Below are positions 7,747-16,717 of a DNA stretch of 64,000 nt, one piece after another (within the stretch, counting starts at the first letter, position 1; every line of letters begins with the position of its first letter). The position numbers were made by a program, and so were the translations under genes. The notes beneath the pieces are model-generated. The model saw only the letters and a list, made by a program, of their open reading frames with translations, did no database searches and was not told where the DNA came from. This DNA comes from Natronoarchaeum philippinense (GTDB lineage Archaea > Halobacteriota > Halobacteria > Halobacteriales > Natronoarchaeaceae), in contig NZ_OBEJ01000002.1 in the NCBI RefSeq assembly GCF_900215575.1, positions 558,001 to 622,000 on the forward strand, given 5' to 3'.

Positions 7747-9123
7747 ATGAGCGCCGTCCCCGGCAACGTCGACACCGACCGACAGCCGCCGATGACCGTT
7801 CCGTTGCGCCACTTCGTCGTCGCGCTGGCGTTTCTGCTGGCGGGGATCGTGCTGGGCCTCGGCGACGCCGCCGGTCGGGTTTCGGGACTGGCTGGACTGG
7901 CCCACGTCCACCTGTTGCTCGTGGGCTGGGTCTGTGTGACGATCATGGGCGCGATGACGCAGTTCGTGCCGGTCTGGTCCGGCGTCGAGTTACACTCCCG
8001 GCGGCTCGCGGTCGTCCAGCTCTGGCTCGTCACCGTCGGCCTCGTGGGCTTCGTCGTCGGCCTCCAGCAGTGGCGTCCCGCCGTCCTACCGTGGTTCGGC
8101 GCCGCGATGGTGCTCGGCTTCTGGACGTTCGCGTACAACGTCGGCCGGACGCTCGCGGCCGTCGAGCACTTCGACGTGACCGAACGGCACTTCGCCGCCG
8201 CGCTGGGGTTTTTCGTGCTCCTCACCACGCTCGGCCTCCTGCTCGCGCTCGATTTCGCCCGGCCGTTCCTGTTCGAGTTCGGCATCGCCCGCGGCGATGT
8301 CGTCGCGGCCCACGCCACGCTGGGGGTGTTCGGCGCCGTGCTCACAACCGTCGTCGGCGCGCTCTACCAGCTTGCGACGATGTTCACACAGACCGAACTC
8401 CACGGCGTCGACGTGTCGATCCGGCGATTCGAGGAAGTCGCGTATCCCGTCGGCGTCTTGGCACTCGCGGGCGGCCGACTCGCCGCTTCAGCGCCGATCG
8501 CCCGGCTCGGGGGAGCGCTCGTCGCGCTGAGCCTGCTCGGCGTCGGCGTCGTGCTCGCCAGACGACTCTACGAGACGCGCGTGGAGTGGACGCCGATGCT
8601 CTCGCGGTACGCCGTCGCCGCGCCGGCGCTGGCGCTGTGGGCGCTCCTGACCCTTCCGGCGTGGCTCCGGACGCCGCTCGACCCGGCCACCCGTTTCGGC
8701 GCGCCCGGCACCGGTCACTTGCTCGCGTTCGGCGCCGTCGGCTTCGTCGTGCTCGGCACGGTGTACCACGTCGTCCCCTTCATCGTCTGGGTCCACCGGT
8801 ACAGCGACCTGCTCGGGTTCGAGGACGTGCCGATGATCGACGACCTCTACGACGACCGGCTCGCTGCGGCTGACTTCGCGCTGCTACTCGCCGGCTTCGC
8901 CGCGATCACGGCGTCGGACTGGCTCGCTGGCGACGCCCTCGGCGCCGCGGCGCTGACGGCGCCCGAGTGGCTGGTGCCCGTCGGCGGCGCGCTCGCAGGA
9001 CTTGGCGCTGCGCTGTTCGTTGTCAACGTCGCGTTGGTGCTCCGGAACCACGGCCAGCACACGCTCCGCGAACTGCTGGTCGGCGGCGGGACCGACGGCG
9101 AGGACGCGTCGACGCCGGAGTAG
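7747..9123 (+). CDS. Heme-copper oxidase subunit I-like membrane protein
   Basis: The 458-residue protein is mostly membrane spanning, with about 12 hydrophobic segments. Conserved His positions are LAHVHLLLVGW (about residues 41-51), VAAHATLGVFGAV (about 185-197) and, near the C-terminus, HLLAFGAVGF...TVYHVVPFIVWVHRYSD. This resembles the stand-alone COX1/NorB-like proteins of archaea and bacteria that keep some heme-ligand histidines but lack the other oxidase subunits. I cannot assign a reaction. The ATG at 7747 is chosen over an upstream GTG since the extra residues are not family-like; an internal ATG at 7792 is an alternative. It has no oxidase partner genes nearby. Confidence 0.7.
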   Translation: MSAVPGNVDTDRQPPMTVPLRHFVVALAFLLAGIVLGLGDAAGRVSGLAGLAHVHLLLVGWVCVTIMGAMTQFVPVWSGVELHSRRLAVVQLWLVTVGLVGFVVGLQQWRPAVLPWFGAAMVLGFWTFAYNVGRTLAAVEHFDVTERHFAAALGFFVLLTTLGLLLALDFARPFLFEFGIARGDVVAAHATLGVFGAVLTTVVGALYQLATMFTQTELHGVDVSIRRFEEVAYPVGVLALAGGRLAASAPIARLGGALVALSLLGVGVVLARRLYETRVEWTPMLSRYAVAAPALALWALLTLPAWLRTPLDPATRFGAPGTGHLLAFGAVGFVVLGTVYHVVPFIVWVHRYSDLLGFEDVPMIDDLYDDRLAAADFALLLAGFAAITASDWLAGDALGAAALTAPEWLVPVGGALAGLGAALFVVNVALVLRNHGQHTLRELLVGGGTDGEDASTPE

Positions 9124-9176
9124 CCGCGGCGGCGTGACGCCGAAGGAGACCTGTTCGCGGGACAGCGACAGTGCAG

Positions 9177-9791
9177 TCAGAACGGCGCGCTCGGCCCCGG
9201 AACGGCGTCGTCGTCGATCGAGTCGTCCGCGGGCATCGCTCCGAGCCCGTCGGAGCCGTCGCCGTCCGGCACCTCGCCAGTTTCGACGAGCTCGGCTTCG
9301 AGGTTCGCTAACTGTTCGTTGATCGCCCGGCTCTGGTGGTGCATCGGTGCGGCGCGCACCCGGACGAGATCGTACTCGTGACGCTCGGCGAGGCCGTTCC
9401 AGGCCCGGAACGAGCCGATCGTTAGCGTGTGGGTCTGGGGACAAAACGGCGTCGTCGGCGTGAACTCCGCCCGGAGCACCGACCGATCGCCCGCATCGGG
9501 ACCGTCGAGGTCGCTCGCGTCGGTCTCCTCGGCGTATCGGTAGCCGGCCCCCTCGTGGCGCGTATCGAAGTTCAACCGGGCGAGGTTGTAGTTGAACGTC
9601 ATATCGTACACCGTGCGCTCCTCGAACAGTTCGCGGGTGATCTCGTGAAAGTCGAGGTGATCTTCGCCCGCCAGAACCGCCTGCTCTTCGATGAACGGTC
9701 CCGGATCGGGCAGGTGCTCGGGGACGAACTCGTCGTAGCCGTCGAACAGCGCGTCGTCGTCGCCGCCGAAGGGTGAGGGAAAGCCCGCCAT
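9177..9791 (-). CDS. Conserved haloarchaeal protein of unknown function
   Basis: This 204-residue acidic soluble protein has a core segment, YDMTFNYNLARLNFD (about 62-76), and TPTTPFCPQTHTLTIGSFRAWNGL (about 112-135), followed by a helical, acidic tail with low-complexity DDSIDDDA. The single CPQT in a strand-like context recalls the CP motif of DUF59/MIP18 proteins of iron-sulfur assembly, but the likeness is limited to a few residues. The ATG at 9791 begins MAGFPSPFGGDDDALF. It stands between the oxidase-like gene and the CPBP gene with no tight coupling to either. Confidence 0.6.
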   Translation of the reverse strand: MAGFPSPFGGDDDALFDGYDEFVPEHLPDPGPFIEEQAVLAGEDHLDFHEITRELFEERTVYDMTFNYNLARLNFDTRHEGAGYRYAEETDASDLDGPDAGDRSVLRAEFTPTTPFCPQTHTLTIGSFRAWNGLAERHEYDLVRVRAAPMHHQSRAINEQLANLEAELVETGEVPDGDGSDGLGAMPADDSIDDDAVPGPSAPF

Positions 9792-9863
9792 GCAAGAGCG
9801 TTAGCGCTGCCACCGGGTAGCGATAGTCCCCAACATGTTCGTCCGATCGGCGTGATCGTCCGA

Positions 9864-10547
9864 TCAGAGCGGAATCGGAACCCACGAGAGCCAGCGCAAC
9901 ACGGCCTCGGGCGGAAACACGGGCGGTCGGAGCACCAGCCAGTCGAGCAACACCAGCCCGCAGCCGTGGGCGACAACGGAAGGGAGAATCGACCCGCTGT
10001 TGTAGTCGACGGCGCCAAAGAGCACGTCAGTCGGCCCCGACAGTGCGAGTTCGATCGGCGGCTTCCCCGAGTGCAACAGCGCGTAGACGACGGGGCTGAC
10101 GAACACCGCTTTGGGGCCGATGTCGCGGACGCCGACACAGAGCAGCCCTCTGAAGTACGTCTCGGTCGCCAGCGCAAGCGCGAACAGCTTGATGGCGTGG
10201 GGGAGGAACTCGCCCGGTGCCAGCGTCGTCTCCCAGAGCGGGTAGAACGTCCTGATCGAGGGCAGCGACGAGCCGACGACGTAGAAGGGCAGCACGAACA
10301 GCGCCAGCAACACGGTGTCGCGCAGGGCCGTTCGGTTGACGGTCCAGCCGACGCGCCGGCCGTGTAGCAGTCCGAGCGCGAGCGGCCCGGCGACCAGCAG
10401 CACGAGGTCACGGACGATGCGAGCGCTCAGCGTCGGCGTCGACCAGCGGACGTAGGCTAACAAAAGCACTGCGGCGCCGATGAACGCCCGCTGAACCCAC
10501 GTGAGCGATTCGAACCGATGGCGAACGGTCCGAGCGACATCTGTCAC
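9864..10547 (-). CDS. CPBP-family intramembrane protease homologue
   Basis: The 227-residue protein has about six to seven membrane segments and the ABI/CPBP pattern: motif 1 is ATETYFRGLLCVGV (about 127-140), motif 2 SPVVYALLHSGKP (about 150-162) and motif 3 ILPSVVAHGCGLVLLDW (about 186-202). Motif 1 is normally EExxFRG; here the first Glu is Thr, so activity is in doubt. Start is the GTG at 10547, 12 nt after the upstream DUF5789 gene, so they probably form an operon. Relatives act as prenyl-protein proteases or as membrane proteases of unknown substrate. Confidence 0.8.
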   Translation of the reverse strand: MTDVARTVRHRFESLTWVQRAFIGAAVLLLAYVRWSTPTLSARIVRDLVLLVAGPLALGLLHGRRVGWTVNRTALRDTVLLALFVLPFYVVGSSLPSIRTFYPLWETTLAPGEFLPHAIKLFALALATETYFRGLLCVGVRDIGPKAVFVSPVVYALLHSGKPPIELALSGPTDVLFGAVDYNSGSILPSVVAHGCGLVLLDWLVLRPPVFPPEAVLRWLSWVPIPL

Positions 10548-10559
10548 GGGCGGACGGCC

Positions 10560-10847
10560 TCAGCTCGTCTGGACGGGGCCGGTACCGACGACATCCTCGA
10601 CATCGGCGACGAAGTCCTGCCGGCGCGAGAAGTACGTCGTCTCGACATCGTCGAGCACGTCCCCGAGTTCTTGAGGGCCTTCGGGCGTTCGGATCGTGAC
10701 CTCGCCTTCCTTGCGGACGATCTCGCTCTTCTGGATCGGCCACTCGAGGCGCGAGGCGACCCGCGCGAGCGGCGCGCCCTCGACCGGCGTGCGCTCGCCC
10801 AGTTCGACGGCGGGAGCGTCCTCCTCTTCGTCGGCGTCGTCTGACAT
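10560..10847 (-). CDS. DUF5789 family protein
   Basis: The 95-residue protein matches a small haloarchaeal family: an acidic N-terminus (MSDDADEEED), ELGERTPVEGAPLARVASRLEWPIQKSEI, TIRTPEGPQELGDVLDDV and TYFSRRQDFVADVEDVVG. It is soluble and of unknown function. The basic stretch in the middle (KSEIVRKEG) is unusual for so acidic a protein. It lies 12 nt upstream of the CPBP gene and is likely co-transcribed with it. The 200 bp before its start, toward the next divergent gene, holds a short T-run (10949-10957) and no other feature that I see. Confidence 0.8.
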   Translation of the reverse strand: MSDDADEEEDAPAVELGERTPVEGAPLARVASRLEWPIQKSEIVRKEGEVTIRTPEGPQELGDVLDDVETTYFSRRQDFVADVEDVVGTGPVQTS

Positions 10848-11051
10848 GCTCAGACGTTCGACAGCCCGTCGATTATGCTTTTCGTTTCGCTACATCGCTA
10901 GCGTGTGGTCTCCGTGCGCGAACGTGAAGCGGTCGAACGCCGTCGAGGGGTTTTTGTTTCATCGCATGGAGACGCCGCCAATAGGTGACGCGGCGACGAC
11001 GAGTGAGCGTCTGACGTAGTGTTATGTACCCGGAGCAACAAAGTGGCAAGC

Positions 11052-12011
11052 ATGACCAGCCTCGCTGACGTTTACGAAGGGCACGTCGGGGAGGTCCGGA
11101 ACGTCCGACGGCTGTACCTCGGCACGGGCCTGTTTCTCGCAGGCGCGCTGGTGACCGTCGTGGGAATGCTCGTTGCGACGACCGGCCTCGCCGGACTGGT
11201 GGGGATCGAGAGGGAGTTCGCGCCGTACCGGTACGGCGGCCTGCTGGCCGGGCTCGGCGTCCCCGCGATCTTCGTCGGCGTCTCGACGGTGCTGCCCGCG
11301 AGCGTCCGCCTTCGGGCGGCCGCCGGCATCGGCGCGAGCATCGCGGTGCTGGGCGTCGCGCTGTTCTGGTACGCCTACCCCGACCACTGGCTCGACTACG
11401 GACAGGAGCTGACGGCGATCGTCGTCGGCGTCTACTTCATCGGCGTGATCACGACGCTTGGCTGCCTGTTCGTCGGCATCGCCAACTTCAAAGAGCGCAA
11501 CGCGCCCGGCGGAACCGTCTCGATGCAGTTCACCACCGAGGAGGGCGAGACGCGCGTCGTCGAGGTCGAGCGCTCGGAGATCCGCGACAACGGCCTCGGC
11601 GGCGTCGGCATGCTCGGGGGGACGCCCGACGGCAACGTCGAAACCCAAACCAACCGACCGAACGAAACGCGATCCGCGACCCGCTCGCGGTCCAGCAGAT
11701 CGAACGGATCGGGGACGAGCACGCGAGGCGACCGCGGTCGGTCGTCCGGAAACGGTGGCGCGTTCGGAACGGCGTCGAGTCCGGCGAGCGACGGCGGCGC
11801 GACCACCGCCGACATCTCGTTCCCGCTGGACGAGCAATCGGGCGACGCCGCGGCGTCGAACGCCGACCGCGATCTGGCAGACCGATACTGCGGCAACTGC
11901 GAGCACTTCCGGTACGAGCGCTCCAGCGACGGGATGGTACCCTACTGTGGCTACCACGACGCCGCCATGGACGACATGGACGCCTGCGACCAGTGGGAGC
12001 CAAACGGGTAG
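11052..12011 (+). CDS. Membrane protein with C-terminal cysteine domain (DUF7139-like)
   Basis: The 319-residue protein has a short N-terminal helix (MTSLADVYEGHVGEVRNVRRLY), four membrane segments between about 22 and 155, a soluble linker rich in Ser, Asn, Arg and Gly (about 205-245), and a cysteine domain near the end (RYCGNCEHFRYE...VPYCGYHDAAMDDMDACDQW, about 281-315). The four Cys and two His could bind zinc or an iron-sulfur centre. The family is haloarchaea-specific and of unknown role. The ATG at 11052 begins right before the family N-terminus. Confidence 0.75.
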   Translation: MTSLADVYEGHVGEVRNVRRLYLGTGLFLAGALVTVVGMLVATTGLAGLVGIEREFAPYRYGGLLAGLGVPAIFVGVSTVLPASVRLRAAAGIGASIAVLGVALFWYAYPDHWLDYGQELTAIVVGVYFIGVITTLGCLFVGIANFKERNAPGGTVSMQFTTEEGETRVVEVERSEIRDNGLGGVGMLGGTPDGNVETQTNRPNETRSATRSRSSRSNGSGTSTRGDRGRSSGNGGAFGTASSPASDGGATTADISFPLDEQSGDAAASNADRDLADRYCGNCEHFRYERSSDGMVPYCGYHDAAMDDMDACDQWEPNG

Positions 12012-12044
12012 TTCAGACGCGTTGGGCTCGTTCTCGGTCTCGTT

Positions 12045-12536
12045 TTACTCGCCTTCGGTTGCACGTCGCACGTCGGCGAGCGTCCGCTCGACGCGCGCCC
12101 AGTGGCTTCCCTTCCAGAAGTACTGCCCGCAGTCCCGACAGTGCCAGAGATCGGGCTCGGCGTCGACGCCGGCGCGTGGCAGGTCATCGGGGACGTACTC
12201 GGGCAGTTCGGTGGTACCGGAATTCTGATCGACGGCGTCGAGCCGGCCGTTACAACGCCCACAGCGCGACGGCTCGGCGTCCGGCGTCAGGTCGACGCCC
12301 GCCACGGCGAGTTCGCGCAGTTGGTCGACCGACTCGCGCTCGGTCAGCAGGATGCCGCCGCCGGCGGCGGCCAGTTGTTCGTCGCGCGTGATGACGGTCC
12401 GATCCTCGGCGTCGGCCAGCGCCAGCACGGCGCTGTCTGCCTCGGCGTCGCGGTCGAGCGCGTACGCGGCGTCGTGCCCGGCCATCCGGAGATAGGCGCG
12501 CAGGCCGCCACACATCGCGTCCAAAAGGAGTTTCAT
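12045..12536 (-). CDS. Mut7-C RNase domain protein
   Basis: The 163-residue protein starts with MKLLLDAMCGGLRAYLRMAGHD, the hallmark of the Mut7-C PIN-like nuclease fold (acidic D6), has TRDEQLA (about 50-56) and a C-terminal zinc ribbon (CGRC, about 91-94; CRDCG, about 133-137). It is predicted to be an RNase. It begins 3 nt after polX and is third in the DUF5788-polX-Mut7-C operon, a clustering that points to nucleic-acid processing or repair. Confidence 0.88.
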   Translation of the reverse strand: MKLLLDAMCGGLRAYLRMAGHDAAYALDRDAEADSAVLALADAEDRTVITRDEQLAAAGGGILLTERESVDQLRELAVAGVDLTPDAEPSRCGRCNGRLDAVDQNSGTTELPEYVPDDLPRAGVDAEPDLWHCRDCGQYFWKGSHWARVERTLADVRRATEGE

Positions 12537-12539
12537 CGG

Positions 12540-14291
12540 TCAGTGCAGGAACTCGCGCAGATCGTCGATCGACCACGCGTTGAGCACGTCCGCCGGTTCG
12601 GCCCACCCGCGCCGGGCCGTGTGGACGCCGTAGCGAACGTGCTCGAACTCGCCGGGGCTGTGGGCGTCGGTGTCGATAGCGATCGGCGCACCCGCTTCGA
12701 TGGCGGCTCTGACGGGGCGGCCCCACAGATCGAGCCGCGCGGGGTTGCTGTTCACTTCGAGAGCGGTGTCGGCGTCGGCCGCCGCGGCTGCGAGGTCCGG
12801 AACGTCGAGGTCCAACCCCGAGCGCTGGTTGAGCAGGCGCCCGTGGGGATGGCCGAGCACGTCGACCGCGGGGTGCTCGACGGCCGCGATCAGCCGGTCG
12901 GTCCCCGCGTCGCCGTCGGCGTCGAGCGCGCTGTGTGGCGAGGCCACGACGAGATCGAGTTCGTCGAGCACGTCGTCGCCCGTCGAGAGTTCGCCGTCGG
13001 CGTCGACGTTCGTCTCGACGCCGGTCAGCACCTCGATGTCGTGGTCGGCGGCGACCTCGCGGACCGCGTCGATCTGCTCCAATAGCTCCTCGTCGTCCAG
13101 TCCGGTGTTGCCGAAGATGCCGGGGCCGCTGGCGTGGTCGGTCACCGCGAGGTACTCGTGGCCAACGTCGGCGGCGGCCGCGATCATCTCCTCGATCTGA
13201 TAGCCGCCGTCGGACCAGTCGGAGTGGGTGTGGAGGTCGCCGCGCACGTCGTCTTCGCCGAGGAGGTCGGGTAGGTCGTTCTCGGCGGCGGCTTCGATCT
13301 CGCCGGTTCCCTGCCGGATCTCGGGCGGCATCCGGGGGAGGCCGAGAGCTTCGTACATGCTCTCCTCGGTCGTGCCGCCGATGCGCTCGCCGACGCGCTG
13401 GTCGGCGTCGGGATCCCCGACCTCGGAGATGTCGAACGCCCCGTACTCGTTGAGCTTGACATCCCGGTCGAGCGCGTAGTTGCGCAGCGCGACGTTGTGG
13501 TCTTTGCTCCCCGTGAAGTACTGGAGCGCGCTGCCGAACTCGTCGGGAACGACGACGCGCAGATCGAGGCGGACGCCGCCGCCGGCCCGGACGCTGGCCT
13601 TGTGCGTGCCGGCCTCGATCACGTCCTCGACGCGCTCCCAGTCGGTGAACGCCTCGACGACGGCCTCGCTGTCCTCGCTCGCCGCGAGCACGTCCACGTC
13701 GCCGACGGTGTCCTTCCAGCGTCGGATCGAGCCGGCGACCTCGCAGCGCTCGACCGTCTCGTGCTCGCTCAGATGCGAGAGCAAGGCGTCCGCGAGCGGT
13801 CGGCCGTCGCCCAGCAGTTCGCGCTCGCGGGCCGACTTTGCGAACTCGATGTTCTCGGCGATGTTCTGCTCGGTCTTGGCGCCGAAGCCCGACACCTCGC
13901 GGATCTTCTCCTCGCGGGCCGCCCGGTCGAGGTCGGTGAGCGTCCGGACGCCGAGGGCCCGATACAGCGTCCCGACGGTCTTCGGGCCGACGCCCTCGAC
14001 CCGGGTGAGCGCTTCCATCTCGACGGGAAGCTCTTGACGCAGGTCCTCTAGCTCGCCGATCGTGTCGGTCTCGACGTACTCGACGATCTTCTCGGCGATG
14101 GCGTCGCCGACGCCGTCGATCTCGTCGAGCTGAGCGGGGTCGTCGGCCGCCAGATCGGTGACGGAGGCGGGATGATCGCGGATGTTCTCTGCGGCCCGAC
14201 GGTACGCGCGGGGCTTGTACTCCACGTCGTTGGCCTCCAGCAGGTCGGCCATCTCCTCTAGGGCTCCCGCGACGGCGTCGTCGTTCGTCAC
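12540..14291 (-). CDS. polX: DNA polymerase X with PHP domain
   Basis: The 583-residue enzyme has an N-terminal 8-kDa-type domain with helix-hairpin-helix motifs (DEIDGVGDAIAEKI, about 56-69; RVEGVGPKTVGTLY, about 97-110), the nucleotidyltransferase centre GSIRRWKDTVGDVDVL (about 187-202, with D198 and D200; D243 is the third acid), and a C-terminal PHP phosphoesterase (LHTHSDWSDGG, about 353-363; TDHA; DTDAHSP). Family members do gap-filling in base excision repair and can trim 3' ends. It starts with GTG at 14291, overlapping the stop of the DUF5788 gene by 4 nt. Confidence 0.95.
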   Translation of the reverse strand: MTNDDAVAGALEEMADLLEANDVEYKPRAYRRAAENIRDHPASVTDLAADDPAQLDEIDGVGDAIAEKIVEYVETDTIGELEDLRQELPVEMEALTRVEGVGPKTVGTLYRALGVRTLTDLDRAAREEKIREVSGFGAKTEQNIAENIEFAKSARERELLGDGRPLADALLSHLSEHETVERCEVAGSIRRWKDTVGDVDVLAASEDSEAVVEAFTDWERVEDVIEAGTHKASVRAGGGVRLDLRVVVPDEFGSALQYFTGSKDHNVALRNYALDRDVKLNEYGAFDISEVGDPDADQRVGERIGGTTEESMYEALGLPRMPPEIRQGTGEIEAAAENDLPDLLGEDDVRGDLHTHSDWSDGGYQIEEMIAAAADVGHEYLAVTDHASGPGIFGNTGLDDEELLEQIDAVREVAADHDIEVLTGVETNVDADGELSTGDDVLDELDLVVASPHSALDADGDAGTDRLIAAVEHPAVDVLGHPHGRLLNQRSGLDLDVPDLAAAAADADTALEVNSNPARLDLWGRPVRAAIEAGAPIAIDTDAHSPGEFEHVRYGVHTARRGWAEPADVLNAWSIDDLREFLH

Positions 14292-14752
14292 CGTCCTCGC
14301 CCCCGTCCGGCGCCGCCGCCGAGCCGTCCGGAACTGGCGTCTTCGTGGCCGAGCGCCTGCTTGAGAAAGGACATCCAGCGCTTGCGGTCGGCGGCCTCGG
14401 TCGCCTGCTGCTCGCGTTCGAGATCGGTCGGGCCGAGATTCTCCAACCCGTTGAGCGCCCGGTCGATGCCGATGATCGAGCGCACGAGGCGCTCGCCCTC
14501 CTCGAAGGAGATGTCGCCCTCCTCGATCTGCTGGCGGCGCTGGAGACGCTCCCGGCGCAGGTTCTTTTTCGCCTGATCGACGCGCTCGCGTTCGCCCGAC
14601 GGGATCGTCTCGCGGCGCTTGATCTCGAAAACGAACTGCCGCAGATCGACCGGCTCGCCCTGAACCTCGATGCGCTCGGGGATCTCAGCGCCCACCGTCG
14701 CGCCCTCCCGGTCGAGGCGCTCGATGAGTTGCTTGCGCTCGTACTCTTTCAC
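14288..14752 (-). CDS. DUF5788 family protein
   Basis: The 154-residue protein is helical and highly charged (KEYERKQLIERLDREGATVGAEIPERIEVQGEPVDLRQ...; then RERVDQAKKNLRRERLQRRQQIEEGDISFEEGERLVRSIIGIDRALNGL), with a glycine/arginine tail (GRLGGGAGRGRGR). It matches the haloarchaeal DUF5788 family, whose function is unknown. The GTG at 14752 is the likely start. It is the first gene of an operon with polX and the Mut7-C nuclease, with a 4-nt overlap to polX, so a DNA or RNA repair role is plausible. Confidence 0.85.
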   Translation of the reverse strand: MKEYERKQLIERLDREGATVGAEIPERIEVQGEPVDLRQFVFEIKRRETIPSGERERVDQAKKNLRRERLQRRQQIEEGDISFEEGERLVRSIIGIDRALNGLENLGPTDLEREQQATEAADRKRWMSFLKQALGHEDASSGRLGGGAGRGRGR

Positions 14753-14908
14753 GGCCGTAGGTCGGGGCCGAACGATCAAAAAACTCACTCGCGCGCTCGG
14801 ACAGGATGTTCTCCCATCGCCCGCGATCCTCTATTCACCCGTTCGAACACCGGAAAGTAGTGCGCGGGACCGCAAACCCCTTTGGACCGCCTCCCGAAAC
14901 TCCTGCAA

Positions 14909-15823
14909 ATGGCGACGTGTGAACTGTGTGGGCGCGAGGAGAACATGCCGTACAACTGCAGCCAGTGTGGCGGCACGTTCTGCTCCGAACACCGGCTGCC
15001 GGAGAACCACGACTGTCCGGGCCTGAACCAGTGGAACGACCCGGACGGCGTCTTCGACAGCGGCTTCGACGACAGCGTTCAGAACGAGGGCGGAGGTTCA
15101 AAGAGCCTGCTGCGGCGACTCGGCATCGACACCGGCCCCGGCGGGCCGCTCGGCTACTTCCGCGGGAACATGACCTACGTGTTCCTCGTGTTGATGTGGC
15201 TGACGTTTCTGGCGCAGTTGGTTGCAGAGGCGACGTTGAACGTCTCCAGATACTGGCCGGCTGTGTTCACTGTGAACACGTTCCACATCGAGTACGTCTG
15301 GACGTGGGTGATTTCCGTGTTCGCACACGGCGGCTTCGGCCACATCGCGGTCAACAGCATCATCATCTACTTCTTCGGCCGCTTGGTCGAGGACTACATC
15401 GGCTCCCGGGACTTCACGCTGCTGTTCCTCGTCAGCGGCGTCCTCGCGGGACTTGGACAGACCCTCATCGCGCTTGCGCTGGGTGAGCCTTCGCTCGGAC
15501 TCGGCGCCAGCGGGGCCGCCCTCGCGTTGATGGGTGTCCTAACCGTTCTGAATCCGGACCTGAAGGTGTACATCTGGATGATTCTCCCGGTCCCAATCTG
15601 GCTGCTCACGGTGTTTTACGCCGGATACTCGGTGCTGGGGATCGGCGCGGGGATCGCCCCCGGCGTCGGCCACCTCGCCCACCTGATCGGCCTCGCAATC
15701 GGCCTGCTGTACGGCAACCACGTCAAAAACGAGATCCGGACGCCGAACCAGATACAGATGGGCGGCGGGCGCGGGCCGGGCGGTCCCGGCGGCCCCGGCG
15801 GTCCCGGACGCGGCCGATTCTGA
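14909..15823 (+). CDS. Rhomboid family intramembrane serine protease with AN1-type zinc finger
   Basis: The 304-residue protein starts with an AN1-type zinc finger (MATCELCGREENMPYNCSQCGGTFCSEHRLPENHDC, about 1-36), then a linker, then a rhomboid domain of six or more membrane helices. The catalytic Ser lies in LGASGAALALMG and the His in GHLAHLIG; WTWVISVFAHGGFGHIAVN is the N-terminal rhomboid loop. The tail is a Gly/Pro repeat (GPGGPGGPGG). Rhomboids cut transmembrane helices of other proteins. The ATG at 14909 gives the full zinc finger. It is followed by the endonuclease V gene 21 nt later. Confidence 0.92.
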   Translation: MATCELCGREENMPYNCSQCGGTFCSEHRLPENHDCPGLNQWNDPDGVFDSGFDDSVQNEGGGSKSLLRRLGIDTGPGGPLGYFRGNMTYVFLVLMWLTFLAQLVAEATLNVSRYWPAVFTVNTFHIEYVWTWVISVFAHGGFGHIAVNSIIIYFFGRLVEDYIGSRDFTLLFLVSGVLAGLGQTLIALALGEPSLGLGASGAALALMGVLTVLNPDLKVYIWMILPVPIWLLTVFYAGYSVLGIGAGIAPGVGHLAHLIGLAIGLLYGNHVKNEIRTPNQIQMGGGRGPGGPGGPGGPGRGRF

Positions 15824-15844
15824 CGCCGCTACGTTCTCTGCCAC

Positions 15845-16618
15845 ATGCTCTCAGTCCAACGCCCTGATCTGCTCCCCGATCCCGCGCTCTCCCGCGAGGA
15901 GATGGAGGCGCTCCAGCGCGAGATCGCCGCCGAAGCCTCCTTCGAGAACGATCTATCGTTCGACCCCGCGGCGGTCACCGACGGCCCGCTTTCGACGCCC
16001 GGCGAGGGGCCGCCGCTGGTTGCCGGCGTCGATCAGGCGTTTCTCGACGACCGGGCGATCAGCGCGATCGTGGTCTCGCGCGGCGGCGAGATCGTCGAGA
16101 GAGTCTACGCCGTCTCCGAACTGTCGATTCCTTATATCCCCGGGCTGCTCTCGTTCCGCGAGGGCGGGCCGATCGTCGACGCCGTCGCCGAGTTGACCGT
16201 CGAGCCCGATCTCGTGCTGTTCGACGGCAGCGGGCGGATCCACTTCCGCGAGGCCGGGCTCGCCACCCACATGGGCGTCGTCTTCGACGTGCCGAGCGTC
16301 GGCGTCGCAAAGAGCTTGCTCTGCGGGACGCCGACGGACACGACCGACAATCTCCCCGAGGGCGCCCGCGTGCCGATCGAGGCCGACGCCGACGTGACCG
16401 CTGCGGCGGGGACCGTGATCGGCCACGCCGTCCAGACGCGACAGTACGACTCGGGAAATCGGTCGATCAACCCGCTGATCGTCAGCCCCGGCCACCGCGT
16501 CGACGCCGACACCGCCGCGGCGCTCGTCGCCGCGCTGACGGATGGGTACAAACTTCCCGAGCCGACCCGCCGCGCCGACGCCTACGCCGAGGAGGCCAAG
16601 TCGCTGTTCGACGGCTGA
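15845..16618 (+). CDS. nfi: Endonuclease V
   Basis: The 257-residue enzyme has the endonuclease V signature: LVAGVDQAF with metal ligand D63, SIPYIPGLLSFREG (about 94-107) including the PYIP wedge, and LFDGSGRIHFREAGLATHMG (about 125-144). It cuts one base 3' of deoxyinosine and similar damage; archaeal forms also act on inosine in RNA. Compared with the common DGxG-x-HPRxxG motif, the Pro after His is Phe. An N-terminal extension of about 40 residues precedes the core. It follows the rhomboid gene closely and may be co-transcribed with it. Confidence 0.93.
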   Translation: MLSVQRPDLLPDPALSREEMEALQREIAAEASFENDLSFDPAAVTDGPLSTPGEGPPLVAGVDQAFLDDRAISAIVVSRGGEIVERVYAVSELSIPYIPGLLSFREGGPIVDAVAELTVEPDLVLFDGSGRIHFREAGLATHMGVVFDVPSVGVAKSLLCGTPTDTTDNLPEGARVPIEADADVTAAAGTVIGHAVQTRQYDSGNRSINPLIVSPGHRVDADTAAALVAALTDGYKLPEPTRRADAYAEEAKSLFDG

Positions 16619-16717
16619 CCGGCGGCGTCGCCCCGCCGCGACCGGATGCCGTAGCCGGGTACCTCGGACATCACCGATTCGCACACGCTTTTTTGCTTCG
16701 CCACTGAACGGTCCGGC

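Noticed and set aside
15775-15818. GGCCCCGGCGGTCC repeats as a possible mobile or collagen-like element
   Set aside because: It is only a short Gly/Pro tail at the end of the rhomboid gene.
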